From Temnopleurus reevesii (Eukaryota; Echinodermata; Echinoidea; Temnopleuroida; Temnopleuridae): 36,531 nucleotides of DNA. Both the position numbers and the translations under genes were made by a program. This document shows, piece by piece, positions 20,080 through 31,355 of the stretch. The notes beneath the pieces are model-generated. The model had not been told where the DNA came from and made no database searches. It saw only the letters and a list, made by a program, of their open reading frames with translations. The DNA is taken from contig BQKZ01002376.1 in NCBI GenBank assembly GCA_036244855.1, positions 39,833 through 76,363 of the forward strand, given 5' to 3'. Position 1 is the stretch's first letter. Every line of letters starts with the position of its first letter.

Positions 20080-20971
20080 GGTCTTTTTTTCAAGGAGTTG
20101 TGAATCCATCAAAATATAGATATCTGGTCTTATCGTCCTTGAACGGAGTTGTAATTATGTGTTTCGGGGTCAATAATTTGTTGTTCAGGGCTTTGAAAAA
20201 TGTACAAGTGACATGTGCAGAAAAAAATATATTATACACAAAATATCACCATGGTAACCGGGTACCCCTTGTCTTTTGTTGCAGGTTTTTTTTAATGGAT
20301 ATAATCATTAAAATCTGTAAATTGGCAACACATGAAACAACCAAAAACTTCTAATTTCCATTCAAATTGAAATAGTTGAAAACGAAATGCATGTCCATCA
20401 ATGATCTATTTCGTGATTATTATTGAACTTTAAGTTTGTCTTTATTGAAATAGTGTTCCCTGATATATTATTGTGTAATATGTTCTTTTACTTTCCCCCT
20501 ATTCTATTCAACCTATTATTTAATGTATATTGTTAAAACACCCTTAACTTGCCAATATGCTTTTACTGAAACACATAAATTTTGCCGCAGTGAATGTTTT
20601 TAAACCTAAATTATCCCATTTATTTTTATGAAAAGAGTGTTTTATGTAATTATTCATTTTACATATTGTATTTTAACTCTTGTTTTTAAAACAGTATAAT
20701 CACCAATTTTTTTTTTTACCATATGCAATAAACAACATTCTCCATGTTCAGCTCAGATTTTAAAGATGTGCCCTGATGGAATCAAACAAAATGAATGTCA
20801 GAGAAAAGTGATGAATATAGTAAAACTATGAATGAGGGGAATATTCCTTCATACCTTATATCATAGAGTAACAGAGTTTTTTAAAGATTGGTATTGATCT
20901 TTCTTAGAATATTAAATTGACAACATGTGTTATTTTACCATGAATTTCAATAAAAATCTACGAACAAAAAA

Positions 20972-21240
20972 GTCAATATCAGATAATGATTTATTAATTT
21001 TCTTGGTGTTGCCAATTTAAGGATTGTAATCATCTGCTTCATTCAAACTGCGCTAATTTAAGCAATGCAATGCCACATGGAATGCTCAATCATATTTTGT
21101 GATGAAAAACAATAGCCAATATAAGATAATGATTTATTAATTTTCTTGGTGTTGCCAATTTAAGGATTGTAATCATTTGCTTCATTCAAACTGTGCTAAT
21201 TTTAGCAATGCAATGCCACATTGAACGCTCAATCATATTT
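20972..21240 (+). repeat. Direct duplication, period about 145 bp
   Basis: agataatgatttattaattt, tcttggtgttgccaatttaa, ggattgtaatcat occurs at about 20980 and again at about 21125. Both units run to gcaatgcaatgccaca and gctcaatcatattt with few differences. No N is involved. Confidence 0.9.
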
Positions 21241-23190
21241 ATCTTTTTACTCATTTGTGATGTTAAATTACTAACTTTCTGTATTATAGTGATAATGGCA
21301 AAATGTCACTAAAAAGTGACACACCCTCTGTGGGTTACTTAGAAGTTTGTATTTAGTTATCATGTCGGTTTGTTCATGCTCCCATCCCCCTGCTATTTTG
21401 TTTGTCTTAACTTGTTTCTCATCAGTGCATTGAATTAGCATTGATAAACACTTTATGTAAAGCCATATAGAATGAACATTTGTTGATGTTTTTGTTTAAA
21501 AAATGCATAGATGTTGCTCCGTTTCTCAATGCAATTTGAAAAATGTTTCAAAATGTGCGAATATAAATGCTCACATTTTGGGCTGTTCTTTGTATGTATA
21601 TATCTATATACCAAACTTGGCAAATTGCTCTTCACACATCAGATATCACAGTTATAAGATATGTCATATTCTCATGTTTGGGCATACTTTATTTGAAAAT
21701 ATGTTTTTGTTCATGGAATTGTATCTAAATATGCCTTGATATGTTGATATTTTGTATACATTTTGTGATTTTTCTCTCTTTTTGGCTAAAAATCAATTCA
21801 TACGTCACTCATTTATCTCTCTGCCTGATGTAGGAATACAACAACTCTTGAGTCACAGAAAGTATTTTTTGCATGAGTTTGCATGCAACAAGGATGTTAT
21901 ATTGCCTCCATTACAACTACCTCATGCTTGGGTGATTGATCTAACAAATTCATGTTCATCGAATGTATGTACTATGAGATAGTTTAGCGATACCTGCCTG
22001 AACATAGCAAATTTGAGCCACAAACAAATATATATTTACATTAGTTTGAAATATAGCAAAGTTTGGATATTGGCAAAGTCAAATAGAAGACCAGATTCAA
22101 CAAAAATCAACACAATACTTTGTCCAGTTGAGCCCTGATTAACTGATTAATTGTTCCTTAAAAAAGAGGGGCATGTAACTCAGATCACAAAGAACTCAAC
22201 TAGACTAAGAACAATGTAGAATAGTGTAATAATGGGGCTTCTATGTGACTGGAGCTTTAGATAAACTTATATTAAACAAACAACTGTATAAGTTGGTTTT
22301 TACCAAACTATCTTCTCTTTATTTTTGTTTATGTTTACCCCTTTGTAAGCCTAAGTTTCAGGAAGTCAAAAGTTTTACTTTACTCGTAAAAGATTTATCT
22401 TAGTCAATATTGAGCGTAATGTCTGTTTCAATCCTATAGATTAGAAATAGTCTTATAAGTGAAGATATTTGTGATACATACATTGTACTGTGCGATACTG
22501 CCACAGAATGCAGTTTTAGTATGGGTACAATGTATTTCATACTGAGGTTGCTTTAATCTATGGTTAGTTCTGTAAAATATCGTTTTCACTGTAAATTCAT
22601 TCTTCCTAAAGATTCACTCTTTCAGGAGTGAAACAATTCACTCATTTTATGTAACTAATTTTTTTATTAGATAACCTCCATTAAAAAAGGCTGTCTTTTC
22701 TCTTGTCTGTTACTTATGTTCATCCCATTTTTAAATAAAAACTAGTTGATTTTTCGTACAGTAAGTTAACTTTTGCGCTTGAAGAACACTAAAACTGTGT
22801 ATGTCTGGTTCTAAATCAATTTTACATCTTACATGTTGGATGTATACATGCATTAGATATAGCTATATTATACCATTGTCAATGTCTATAGTTTTAAAAG
22901 AAATGCTGTGGTTGATAATGATTAATGTTTTAATTTGATGTAATGCACATTTTGTGTACATAGAGCTTTTAGAGTGGTAACTGTTTTATGAATATTTTGT
23001 GGTCTGTAATGTTTCATGTGTTTGTTTGGGTTTTTTTTGCTTCTGCAGATATTGCTCCCATTGAATTTATTTTATTTTTCTGTATTTAGATTCGGATTTC
23101 TTCAAATTTGTCTCCATTTTTATTTCTTTCTCTTTCTTTCCCTTTTTTCACTGCCATCCTTTTCCAGTTTAAAAATCTCCATCTCTCCCA
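21241..23190. other. AT-rich intergenic, nothing recognised
   Basis: There are no convincing exons or elements. Short open frames have AT-driven composition and no motif. Confidence 0.5.
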
Positions 23191-23200
23191 AACCCTCAAC

Positions 23201-23305
23201 TCTTTCTCTCCCTTCCCTCCATCTTCTCTCCCTTCCCTCCATCTTCTCTCCCTTCCCTCCATCTTCTCTCCCTTCCCTCCATCTTCTCTCCCTTCCCTCC
23301 ATCTA
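23201..23305 (+). repeat. 20-bp minisatellite, five exact units
   Basis: atcttctctcccttccctcc repeats without change from 23221 to 23300, preceded by one near-exact unit. The surrounding 23120-23330 is pyrimidine-rich. Confidence 0.95.
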
Positions 23306-23309
23306 TCCC

Positions 23310-24100
23310 CTTTTTTCTACCCCCTCTTCTCCATATACAAACCTCCTTGATATTGTACATCAAACTAAAATATTGCCCACTTGTCTACGCAGAATCATCA
23401 ATATTGCTACAAAGGAGCATGTACCGTAGTTAAAATACCACCACTCACATTGCACTAAGAGTTCTTGTATATGAAGTCCATTTTAAGGCCATGTTTTGCT
23501 TGTTTTTATTCAAATTTTGTTCATAGCTAATGGTTATTTCTTGTCAAAGTTCATTTGGTGTGTAAGACGTATATTGTAAAGAGATTATTATATAATTTTT
23601 ACCCTTCCCCATTTTGCCGATATATGATATACATGATGATCAGGGATATAGGGCATGATAATTATATATGATGTAAATATTAGTTTTGCGATGCCCGTAT
23701 ATTACTGTTTCGTGTTATACGTAATACCATTAGTGACATGGTCAGAGGTAATGGAAAAAAATGGATAGAAAAAGTGTTCATAAAATGAGCCATTTTTCAA
23801 ATTAGAATAGCAAATTCCCGTCTGTCCAAGTGTGTTATTTTCAAATGGGTGAATTGATATCTTCAAAAGCATGTTATAGTCATTCTGTGTTGTATAATAG
23901 ATAGTATGAGTGTGGTATGAGTTTAAAATCGTCTTCTGTCTTAATTCTAAAAAAATCAAAGATTAATAGCTTGAAATGTCTGCACTATGGCCCTCAAGGT
24001 CAGGCTGCATCTAAATGGAGATTATCGCAGAAATGTTTAACATATCAGTGCAACGTGTACAAATGTTTAATCAATTTGTATATTGTTTTATTCACTTCTC

Positions 24101-24134
<34 letters not shown>

Positions 24135-24400
24135 AATATAAACCATATTTTTCTCGATGTTGTGTGACATCTTTGACTAAACCAGGCCAGCAAACACGAG
24201 AGTTATTATTGCCTGCTCTGGAAAGTAAAAAAAAATTGATGATTTTTTTCTTCTTTTTATGTGGATATGTAAAAGAACATTATAATGCTTCTATTTACAT
24301 TTGTGAATAAATTGGTCCAAAATTGGTTTGTCTGATGAATTGAATTGGTTTCTTGTTTGTTTGTTTGTTTTGTGTCATTTATCTTTGATGCAGTCTGAAG
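23310..24400. other. AT-rich intergenic with (TA)n microsatellite
   Basis: A (TA)n run is at about 24103-24125. Nothing else is supportable. Confidence 0.6.
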
Positions 24401-24412
24401 AGATTAATTTAA

Positions 24413-24594
24413 AGTGATGATGATGATGATGATTGTTATGTTGCCGATTATAATGATGATGATGATGATGTCGATCATGATGGGGTGGTGGTGATGGTGA
24501 TGATGATGATGATGGTGATGATGATGGTGATGGTGGTGATGGGGTAGTGATGGTGGTGATGATAATGATCATAATACTGTATTTAGGATGATGT

Positions 24595-24659
<65 letters not shown>

Positions 24660-24826
24660 TTGATGATGGTGATGGTGGTGATGATAATGATCATAATACT
24701 GTATTTAGGATGATGTTGATGATGATGATGATGATGAGGATGATGATGATGATGATGATGTTGATGATGATGGTGAGGATGATGTTGATTGATGATGGGG
24801 AGGATGATGATGATGATGATGTGATT

Positions 24827-24894
<68 letters not shown>

Positions 24895-25350
24895 AATGAT
24901 CATAATAATATTAATAATGATTTGCAGGATACTGTATTTAGGATGATGATGATGAAGATGATGATGGTGATGATGTTGGCGGTGGTGATGGTGATGATGA
25001 TGGTGATGATGATGATGATAATGATCATAATAATATTAATAATGATTTGCAGGATACTGTATTTAGGATGATGATGATGAAGATGATGATGGTGATGATG
25101 TTGGTGGTGGTGATGGTGATGATGATGGTGATGATGATGATGATGATGATGTTGATGATGATGATGATGTTAATGATGATGGTGAGGATGGTGATGGTGG
25201 TGATGATAATGATCATAATAGTAATAATGATGATTTGCAGGATACTGTATTAAGGATGATGATGATGATGAAGATGATGATGATGATGATGATGATGATT
25301 ATGATGATGATGATGATGATGATTATGATGATGAAGATGATTATGATGAT
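24413..25350 (+). repeat. ~0.94-kb (GAT)n array with a recurring spacer
   Basis: It is mostly gatgat with ggt and gtt variants. A non-GAT spacer (aatgatcataata..actgtatttagg) recurs five times, at about 24564, 24686, 24894, 25019 and 25207. The later three also contain taat..aatgatttgcaggata. Frames of poly-Met or poly-Ile here are not genes. Confidence 0.95.
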
Positions 25351-25697
25351 TATCTAAAGCAACACCATCTGAATCGTTTAATTCACCATTGTTCCTTTTA
25401 CACCTAATATCAGAGTGAAATAGTATGAATACCGATTAGGCGTTATATTACAAAATAACAGGTTTTCACAATGTGTTTTTCACATTTTTCTAGGAAATTG
25501 CTAAAATTCCGTTAAATAAGGCTTCGAGACAAGGAAAATGTCTTGCATAATACATAGTTTATTGTCTCTCAAAATACAGGCCATTTTAAAGTCAGAACAT
25601 TTACAAAGGAGGATATAAGATATAGAATTATATCCTAATTTCTGAACCACGTATACGTTAGGTAGCAGTTTCGCTAAATTGCTCTTTAAGAAATAAA

Positions 25698-25943
25698 CAC
25701 TGTGTGCAAAAGGAACAAATGATCTGGACGAAGTAATCAACTTTCATTCAATCATTCACAATAGCTAGATGCAAACAAACACATTTCCTTCCGTCTAATT
25801 CTGGGAGAAATATAAAAAAAAGGCATTGCACCTGTTCAGCGAATAAACATGGAAGCTATTTTATTTTGTGTGAAATCTCTTTTGAATTCCTGAACGAAGG
25901 TTGTTTACTTTGTCCAATTCCTTTGTCCCATCTGTTTACAGTG
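25698..25943. mobile_element. MITE-like hairpin, family G, copy 1
   Basis: The left arm (caaaaggaacaaatgatctg, gacgaagtaatcaac) is mirrored by gttgtttactttgtccaatt, cctttgtcccatctg. The interior holds gctattttattttgtg. It is non-coding. Confidence 0.7.
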
Positions 25944-26262
25944 AAGTTGGTTGTACACAGTTCACGTGATATGCTTCTTTTAATGAACTGTTTTCACATC
26001 ATTACTGTATTGATCCGACGTCTTCCTTCATTCAAATGGGAAATAGAAAACTTTCCCATTTCATGCTCATTTCAGACCATACCCCAATATTTTTCCTGAA
26101 ATTACTACAAATTGAAAATAACAGTAAAATTACACACCCACACTTTTATCACACTTTTCACAGTCCATGCACGTACTCACCCCATGCACAATATTTATTT
26201 GAAAGAAATTATGCAATATCATGTCTTATTATAAGGCATTTTGATAAAAAATATATTTCTAA

Positions 26263-26438
26263 TGGGGTGTTGCTCAAAAATTGCAATTGATCGCAAGTTG
26301 CAGTTGATGGGAACGCGCCAATCAAAATCATTGTTTTATGCGCGTATAGTTAAATGCGCATACCGTGCGCGAATGAAAATGCGCGTCACAATCAACAAAG
26401 TTGCAATTGATTTGCAGTAGATTTTGAACAACACCCTA
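26263..26438. mobile_element. MITE-like hairpin, family C, copy 3 (inverted)
   Basis: tggggtgttgctcaaaaatt to tttgaacaacaccctat. It contains gaacgcgccaatcaaaatca, the reverse of copy 1. It is part of the 25.7-26.5 kb block that recurs at 26.8-27.6 kb. Confidence 0.9.
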
Positions 26439-26548
26439 TAATTCTAATAAAAAAAGTTTTCCCTTCCAATTCAATTAGATTTGCATTCANTTCCAGAAAG
26501 AACGGTGTTGATTTTTCATTTGAAATATGATATTGATCCATCATTTTC

Positions 26549-26787
26549 AATAAATTTATATACAAAGTGAATGAGGAGTTCTCCATGTATGACATCACAG
26601 ATTATGCTAATTAGCTATACGCATGCAAATTCAAGGATGCTCAGCATAGAAGGAAATAATAACTTTGAAGATAAAAATATAAATTTTGAACGAATTGTCT
26701 GATTTTGCTCAAATTTTTCACAGTTTGTTCATCTTATTTTTCTTCATTTAATGATAGCAATTTAATGTCTGGGTGCCTCCCCTTTAA
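26549..26787. mobile_element. Half copy of large palindrome, family F
   Basis: tacaaagtgaatgaggagtt, ctccatgta and, further on, gattttgctcaaatttttca, cagtttgttcatctta, ending cctcccctttaag, match the right arm of the complete element at 35433-36014. The left arm is missing. Confidence 0.75.
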
Positions 26788-26798
26788 GAAATAACCCC

Positions 26799-27028
26799 TC
26801 TGAGCAGACGGGACAACGGAATTTGGCAAAGTAAACAACTTCAATTGAAGCATTCACCATAGGTAAATGCACGAAGAATGGATTTCCTTCGCCCTTTCCC
26901 TGCAAAGAAACCTTGAACAGGTTTCACATAAACACTAAAGCTACATTCTTTATGTGTGAAAGCTATTGTGAATGCCTGTATGAGAGTCGTTTACTTTGTT
27001 CAATTCATTTGTACCATCTGTTCACAGT
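26799..27028. mobile_element. MITE-like hairpin, family G, copy 2
   Basis: It begins gagcagacgggacaacggaa and ends tactttgttcaattcatttg, taccatctgttcacag. It aligns with copy 1 at roughly 75-80%, judged by eye, and lies in the second unit of the 25.7-27.6 kb duplication. Confidence 0.65.
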
Positions 27029-27351
27029 GATGTACGTTGTATAAATTACACGTACATGTAATATGCTTCTTTAGGTCGAACCAAATGTTTTCACATCATT
27101 ATAAAATCGACCCGACGTCTTGCTTTATTCAAATAAGAGATAGGAAATCAATACATTTTTCACTTGCTTCTGAAACATCCCCATTATTTTTCTTCAAATC
27201 ACTACAAATAAAAAATAAAGTAAACATACACTCACAATTACACTCCTAACATTCCATGCACGCACTCACCCCATGCACAATATTTATTTGAAAGAAATTA
27301 TGCAATATCATGTCTTATTATAAGGCATTTTGATAAATATAGATTTCTAAT

Positions 27352-27526
27352 GGGGTGTTGCTCAAAAGTTGCAATTGATCGCAAGTTGCACTTGATGGGA
27401 ACACGCCAATCAATATCATTGTTATATGCGCGTATATTTAAATGCGCATACCGTGCGCGAATGAAAATGTGCGTCACAATTAACAAAGTTGCAATTGATT
27501 TGCAGTAGATTTTGAACAACACCCTA
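27352..27526. mobile_element. MITE-like hairpin, family C, copy 4 (inverted)
   Basis: ggggtgttgctcaaaagttg to tttgaacaacaccctata. It is about 95% like copy 3 and has the same flanks (tgtcttattataaggcattt before, ccttccaattcaattagatt after), so it shares copy 3's insertion event. Confidence 0.9.
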
Positions 27527-27658
27527 TAATTCTAATAAAAAAAATTCCCTTCCAATTCAATTAGATTTGCATTCACATCAACGGATGGGTGTTCAAATTC
27601 GAAATACTTTCGAAACTTCCTGCGCCAACGAATCATTTTCATTTATTGAGTATTTAAT

Positions 27659-27825
27659 CCAGGGAGGTGTTTCACCAAGATAAGAAAGACTTTACGCACG
27701 ACTTTACGTTCGACTGGTACCCGTAATGGTTGACACTATTACGCGCATTCAGCGCAAGAGCTGCTACCAGTCGAACGTAAAGTCGTGCGTAACTTGAAGA
27801 AAGACGTGGTGAAACGCCGCCCAGG
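27659..27825. mobile_element. MITE-like hairpin, family A, copy 4
   Basis: ccagggaggtgtttcaccaa starts it and gtggtgaaacgccgcccagg ends it. The arms have the same acgcacgactttacgttcga / tcgaacgtaaagtcgtgcgt core as the receptor-intron copies but lie far from any exon, so the family is mobile. Confidence 0.9.
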
Positions 27826-28118
27826 GTTGTATGTCATAATGTTGTTCATAGACTCTACGAACGACTGGTGACCCTTTCCTGCACTCAATGATAACCGTTG
27901 GCGCTAAATCGCAACTGAGAATGGGTCACCAGTCATGCGTAGAGCCGTGCGTTGATCTACAATCTGCTTTATGAAACCCAACCCTTGGCGATATTTTCCC
28001 AAACTGGAATTCGTTGTTGTTTCCAACGACCGAGGATCTTTATTACGCGTATTCAGCGCAACAACTGGTACCATTCGTTCTTAAAGTCTATCTTATCTTG
28101 ATGAAACACCGCCTTGGT
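27826..28118. mobile_element. Related hairpin and a half copy next to family A copy 4
   Basis: 27826-27988 is a palindrome with ctctacgaacgactggtgac and gggtcaccagtcatgcgtag arms, like family A in plan but different in sequence. 28041-28118 is only the right half of a family-A-like element (attcagcgcaacaactggta to gatgaaacaccgccttgg). Three related hairpins in a row suggest nested or serial insertion. Confidence 0.65.
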
Positions 28119-28138
28119 TCCTTTAAGATTTCAAAGAA

Positions 28139-28440
28139 ACGGAGGTGTAGTGGTGTTGTGGTTCTGACTCTCGCCTTTCAACCAGAGGGTCGTAGGATCG
28201 AGTCCCACCTAAATAGTATGGCGTTAATTTCCTTCAGCAAGAAATTCATCCGCATTATGCTGCACTCAACCCAGGTGAGGTAAATGGGTACCTTGTAGGA
28301 ATTTATTCCTTGAAAAAGCTTATGCGTCTAATAGCTGTACTGCTAAAGCCAGAGTAATAATGCTGCAATGGTAGGGCGCTATGGGAATTCTCATGAATTG
28401 ATAAGCGCTATATAAAAGCCGTTCATTATTATTATTATCG
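28139..28440 (+). mobile_element. tRNA-derived SINE, second type
   Basis: The head has a B-box-like GGATCGAGTCC at 28195, and an A-box-like segment (agtggtgttgtgg) about 45 bp before it. The body contains cactcaacccaggtgaggta and gcgctatataaaag, and the tail is (ATT)n ending near 28440. Fragments of the same body type occur at about 18725-18800 and, reversed, at about 4150-4235. Confidence 0.7.
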
Positions 28441-28543
28441 TTAAATTAATTTCGAGGAATTTTATTAAAATCAAATTTAAATCAACAATCAAATAGCTTT
28501 GCAAACATTGATATGCGCTTGAAATGGGAATAAGTAAAGTAAA

Positions 28544-28715
28544 CACGATATAAAGTATTTTCGAAAAGTTAAGTCGAACGCAATTTCAATGCTCCTCTGT
28601 AATGCTATTGAATTCGGTACAGGCTAGTCATTGTTGTGTCCGCACAGTTGAATACACGGTGTACGGACCTATTGTCTGCGTTCTAGTTAACTTTTCGGAA
28701 ATAGTTTATAACGTG
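28544..28715. mobile_element. MITE-like element, family H, copy 2 (inverted)
   Basis: It starts cacgatataaagtattttcg and ends cgg..aatagtttataacgtg. The core (caatgctcctctgtaatgct, gtgtccgcacagt, acacggtgtacgg) is the reverse complement of copy 1 at 589-762. The two copies differ by many substitutions, so this is an old family. Confidence 0.7.
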
Positions 28716-28719
28716 TCAG

Positions 28720-29425
28720 TATAAACTTGCTCGTGAAATTTCATTTTAATCGCTTTGCGATAAGACCCAATAAACATAACAGGTGTAAAATTCGTCTTAT
28801 CTAACACACCTTTTATTTGACACAATAGACATGCGTGATGAGATCATTGATATAGATCTGTTTTTTATATTTCATTTCTATATTTCCTCTACATTTATAT
28901 TTATTTCAAGAAAGATTGTAGAAGGCAAACACATCATTAATAATGCCAATGTCTTAAATCCAATAACTATACATGTACATTATAAATGCAAAAATATGAA
29001 TGATATTTACATCTATTTACATAGTTATATATTCATATTTGTCCAGTCTATTATGTACATGCACCTTACGTTAAAAAAAATCAGTTCTGAACTCCTCATC
29101 TTAAAGTCGAAAAACACAATTCATTCCATTTAAAATGGAAAGATATGATACAATAAATCATTGAGCAACTGCATGTGCTGAAATATATGGAAAATGAAAA
29201 AAAAATAATATATTTATATACGCAGCATGTTTCAATCGATAAAGAGTGTTGACTTTCCGTATAATTATTGAAGACTGCGACTATGCATAAGATCAATAAT
29301 CTAAAAATGTTTAAGGCATATCCTCAACTAAAATGACAAACATGTATCCTATATCTCCGTGCTTCTTTTTTGGGCCTATTTGGACATATAATGCTGACGA
29401 ATCTACCACAGAAACTATATGTACA
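28720..29425. other. AT-rich intergenic, nothing recognised
   Basis: There is no coding signal or repeat array. It is rich in A/T runs. Confidence 0.5.
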
Positions 29426-29429
29426 GCCA

Positions 29430-29915
29430 TCAGCTAACTTCGTAATCATTCGGATCTTTTCGCATGACGTAAGCAGAGACCAAGACCATTCGGGATCAAT
29501 TGTAATACATCGTAGAACCTATTGCTCCAGTTCCACATGACGTAGACCGAGACCTTTTCGGAACGATCGGTATCTACCTCGGAAAACTGTAACTACATTC
29601 ATCGGTTAAACCTCGTTATCATTCGGATCTCTACAAATGACGTAAACACAGAGGCCAAGTCTATTCGGGAATGATCGGATTTCATATCGAAAACCACTGC
29701 TCTAGTTAGTAGTGAACCTGGAAATTATGCAAATTCTTTCACATAGACCGAGACCTTTTGGAAACGATCGGTATCTACTTCGGAAAACTACAACTACAGT
29801 CATCGGTTAATCTCGTTATCATTCGGATTTCTATTATGACGCAATCGATGGCCGAGTGCATTCGGGAATGATCGGAACTCATCTCGGAAACCATGGCTAC
29901 AGTCACTTCGATCCA
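29430..29915 (+). repeat. ~200-bp tandem repeat with TGACGTA words
   Basis: gagaccttttcggaacgatc at 29549 and gagaccttttggaaacgatc at 29749 start near-identical segments running through cggttaa..ctcgttatcattcgga. A diverged, partial unit precedes (29430-29500). TGACGTA occurs near 29464, 29537 and 29638, and atgacgcaat replaces it in the last unit. Confidence 0.8.
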
Positions 29916-30179
29916 TCTTGTTAGCAGCTGTTGTTACCCAAGCTCCGCGACTGATCGATTCCTCTCCGATTCCTAAGGGATGCGTTGCCATGGAGATATT
30001 GAACCTGTGTAGTCTGTTCAGAGTTTCAGTGCGCTGCAATGAATTTCCGTACATTGCGTGAACAAGATATATTCATACTATGTGAAAATAATTATGGCTG
30101 ACATTATGGCACATATTCATTACACAATAGTTTGCAGTTGATTATACACACAGAAGGCTAAGGCAAGAGATTATGAAAC

Positions 30180-30314
30180 CAGGGGCCTGTAACTTAAACG
30201 ATGCAATTGAACTTACGATAAAATATATCAATCGTAGATCTATGGCACAATGTGTACCACGGAGATACGATGAATTTTCAATTAATCGTATCTCTTCTAT
30301 GTTACAGGCCCCAG
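30180..30314. mobile_element. MITE-like hairpin, family D, copy 2
   Basis: The termini caggggcctgta and tacaggccccag match copy 1 at 3779, and the interior has the same alternating aattgaacttacgat / aattaatcgtatctct pattern. It is non-coding. Confidence 0.85.
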
Positions 30315-31350
30315 TTTCCATTTTATAGTATGTAAATGACAAGGCTACAAATTCCAGAAGGCCTAGTCTAGTATTTGGGCACTTTAGTAGACCCTCCTTT
30401 GCAAGGCAAGGCTGCATAAGTTCTGTCTCGAGATCTGATCCAGTATTTTTCCGTCTGGATCGGTCCAACTTCAACTTCCGAGAAACAAAGTTCATAGAGA
30501 CTTTGTGTAGAGGAGTAACCGCTTGCGGTAGTCAACGGGCTGAATATGACAGTTTAATGTTTCTTGTGTGTATCGCATAGAACAATAGTTTAGATAGAGA
30601 TGAACTTTCGGTCTATCTCTTCGACAACAATCAGTCTCTTTTCTAAATTAACGATTATATCGGCATGATCTCATTGAGATAGGTACACGTACATGTATAA
30701 TCTCATGGCATTTAGATGTAGCCGTATTCAAAGCGCCCTTGATATGCTTTTACCGGAATCACAGCTAAATTTGGCGCTCATCCTTCCCATCTTAAGTCTG
30801 ATCTCTTTGATAGATTATTGACTAGGTCTGTATGGTATTGGAGATCAGTCCAACTTTATTATTATAATGTCAATATGACATTTTAACTTGCCTATTAAAG
30901 GTTCTAGCGTTCTCGTATTACGTTTAGACCACAATGTTATGGTTGCGAAGTTGGCAGCTATACAATCGACCATATATTGATAGGGTCTCTATTGAAGACT
31001 GACTCAGCTATGTCTGCAACCAAAACCGGATCCAGATATCAAGAATGGTCTTGGTCAAATCTTATGTCGGGTCAACATAACAATGCATTGTTTCTAGCAT
31101 CCGTTTTCCGTCCATGCGGCATGTTTTTTAACGCTAATACTTTCCACCATAAAGACTGTTTTCAGGGTTCTGTCCAGCCAAACAAAGTTCTACGATGGCA
31201 TTGACGCAGTTGTCCTCTCATTTTGGTGCTTATACTTCCCATCATAAAACTGGTTTCTTAATGCCTAGCTTTGGTGAACATTCCATCTCCTTGTTCGAAA
31301 ACCGACGAAGCCATTGGCGCAGTTTGACCTCCTATTTTGGCAAGGATCCT
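30315..31350. other. Intergenic with weak diverged repeats
   Basis: gccattggcgcagtttgacc (31311), ggcattgacgcagttgtcct (31196) and tttggcgctcatccttccca (30770) are diverged units about 115 bp or more apart. There is no gene. Confidence 0.5.
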
Positions 31351-31355
31351 CCCTC

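Larger units (their letters stand above)
25684..27580 (+). repeat. Two-unit ~0.8-kb block around an N
   Basis: Unit 1 (25684-26489) and unit 2 (26785-27580) both contain a family-G hairpin, then catgcacaatatttatttga, then a family-C hairpin, and end ttagatttgcattca. Unit 1 stops there at the N at 26490, while unit 2 continues. Similarity is lower in the first half (~75-80% by eye) than in the second (~95%). Confidence 0.8.

Noticed and set aside
24690..25253. Long Met/Ile/Asp homopolymer frames on both strands
   Set aside because: They are translations of the GAT microsatellite.
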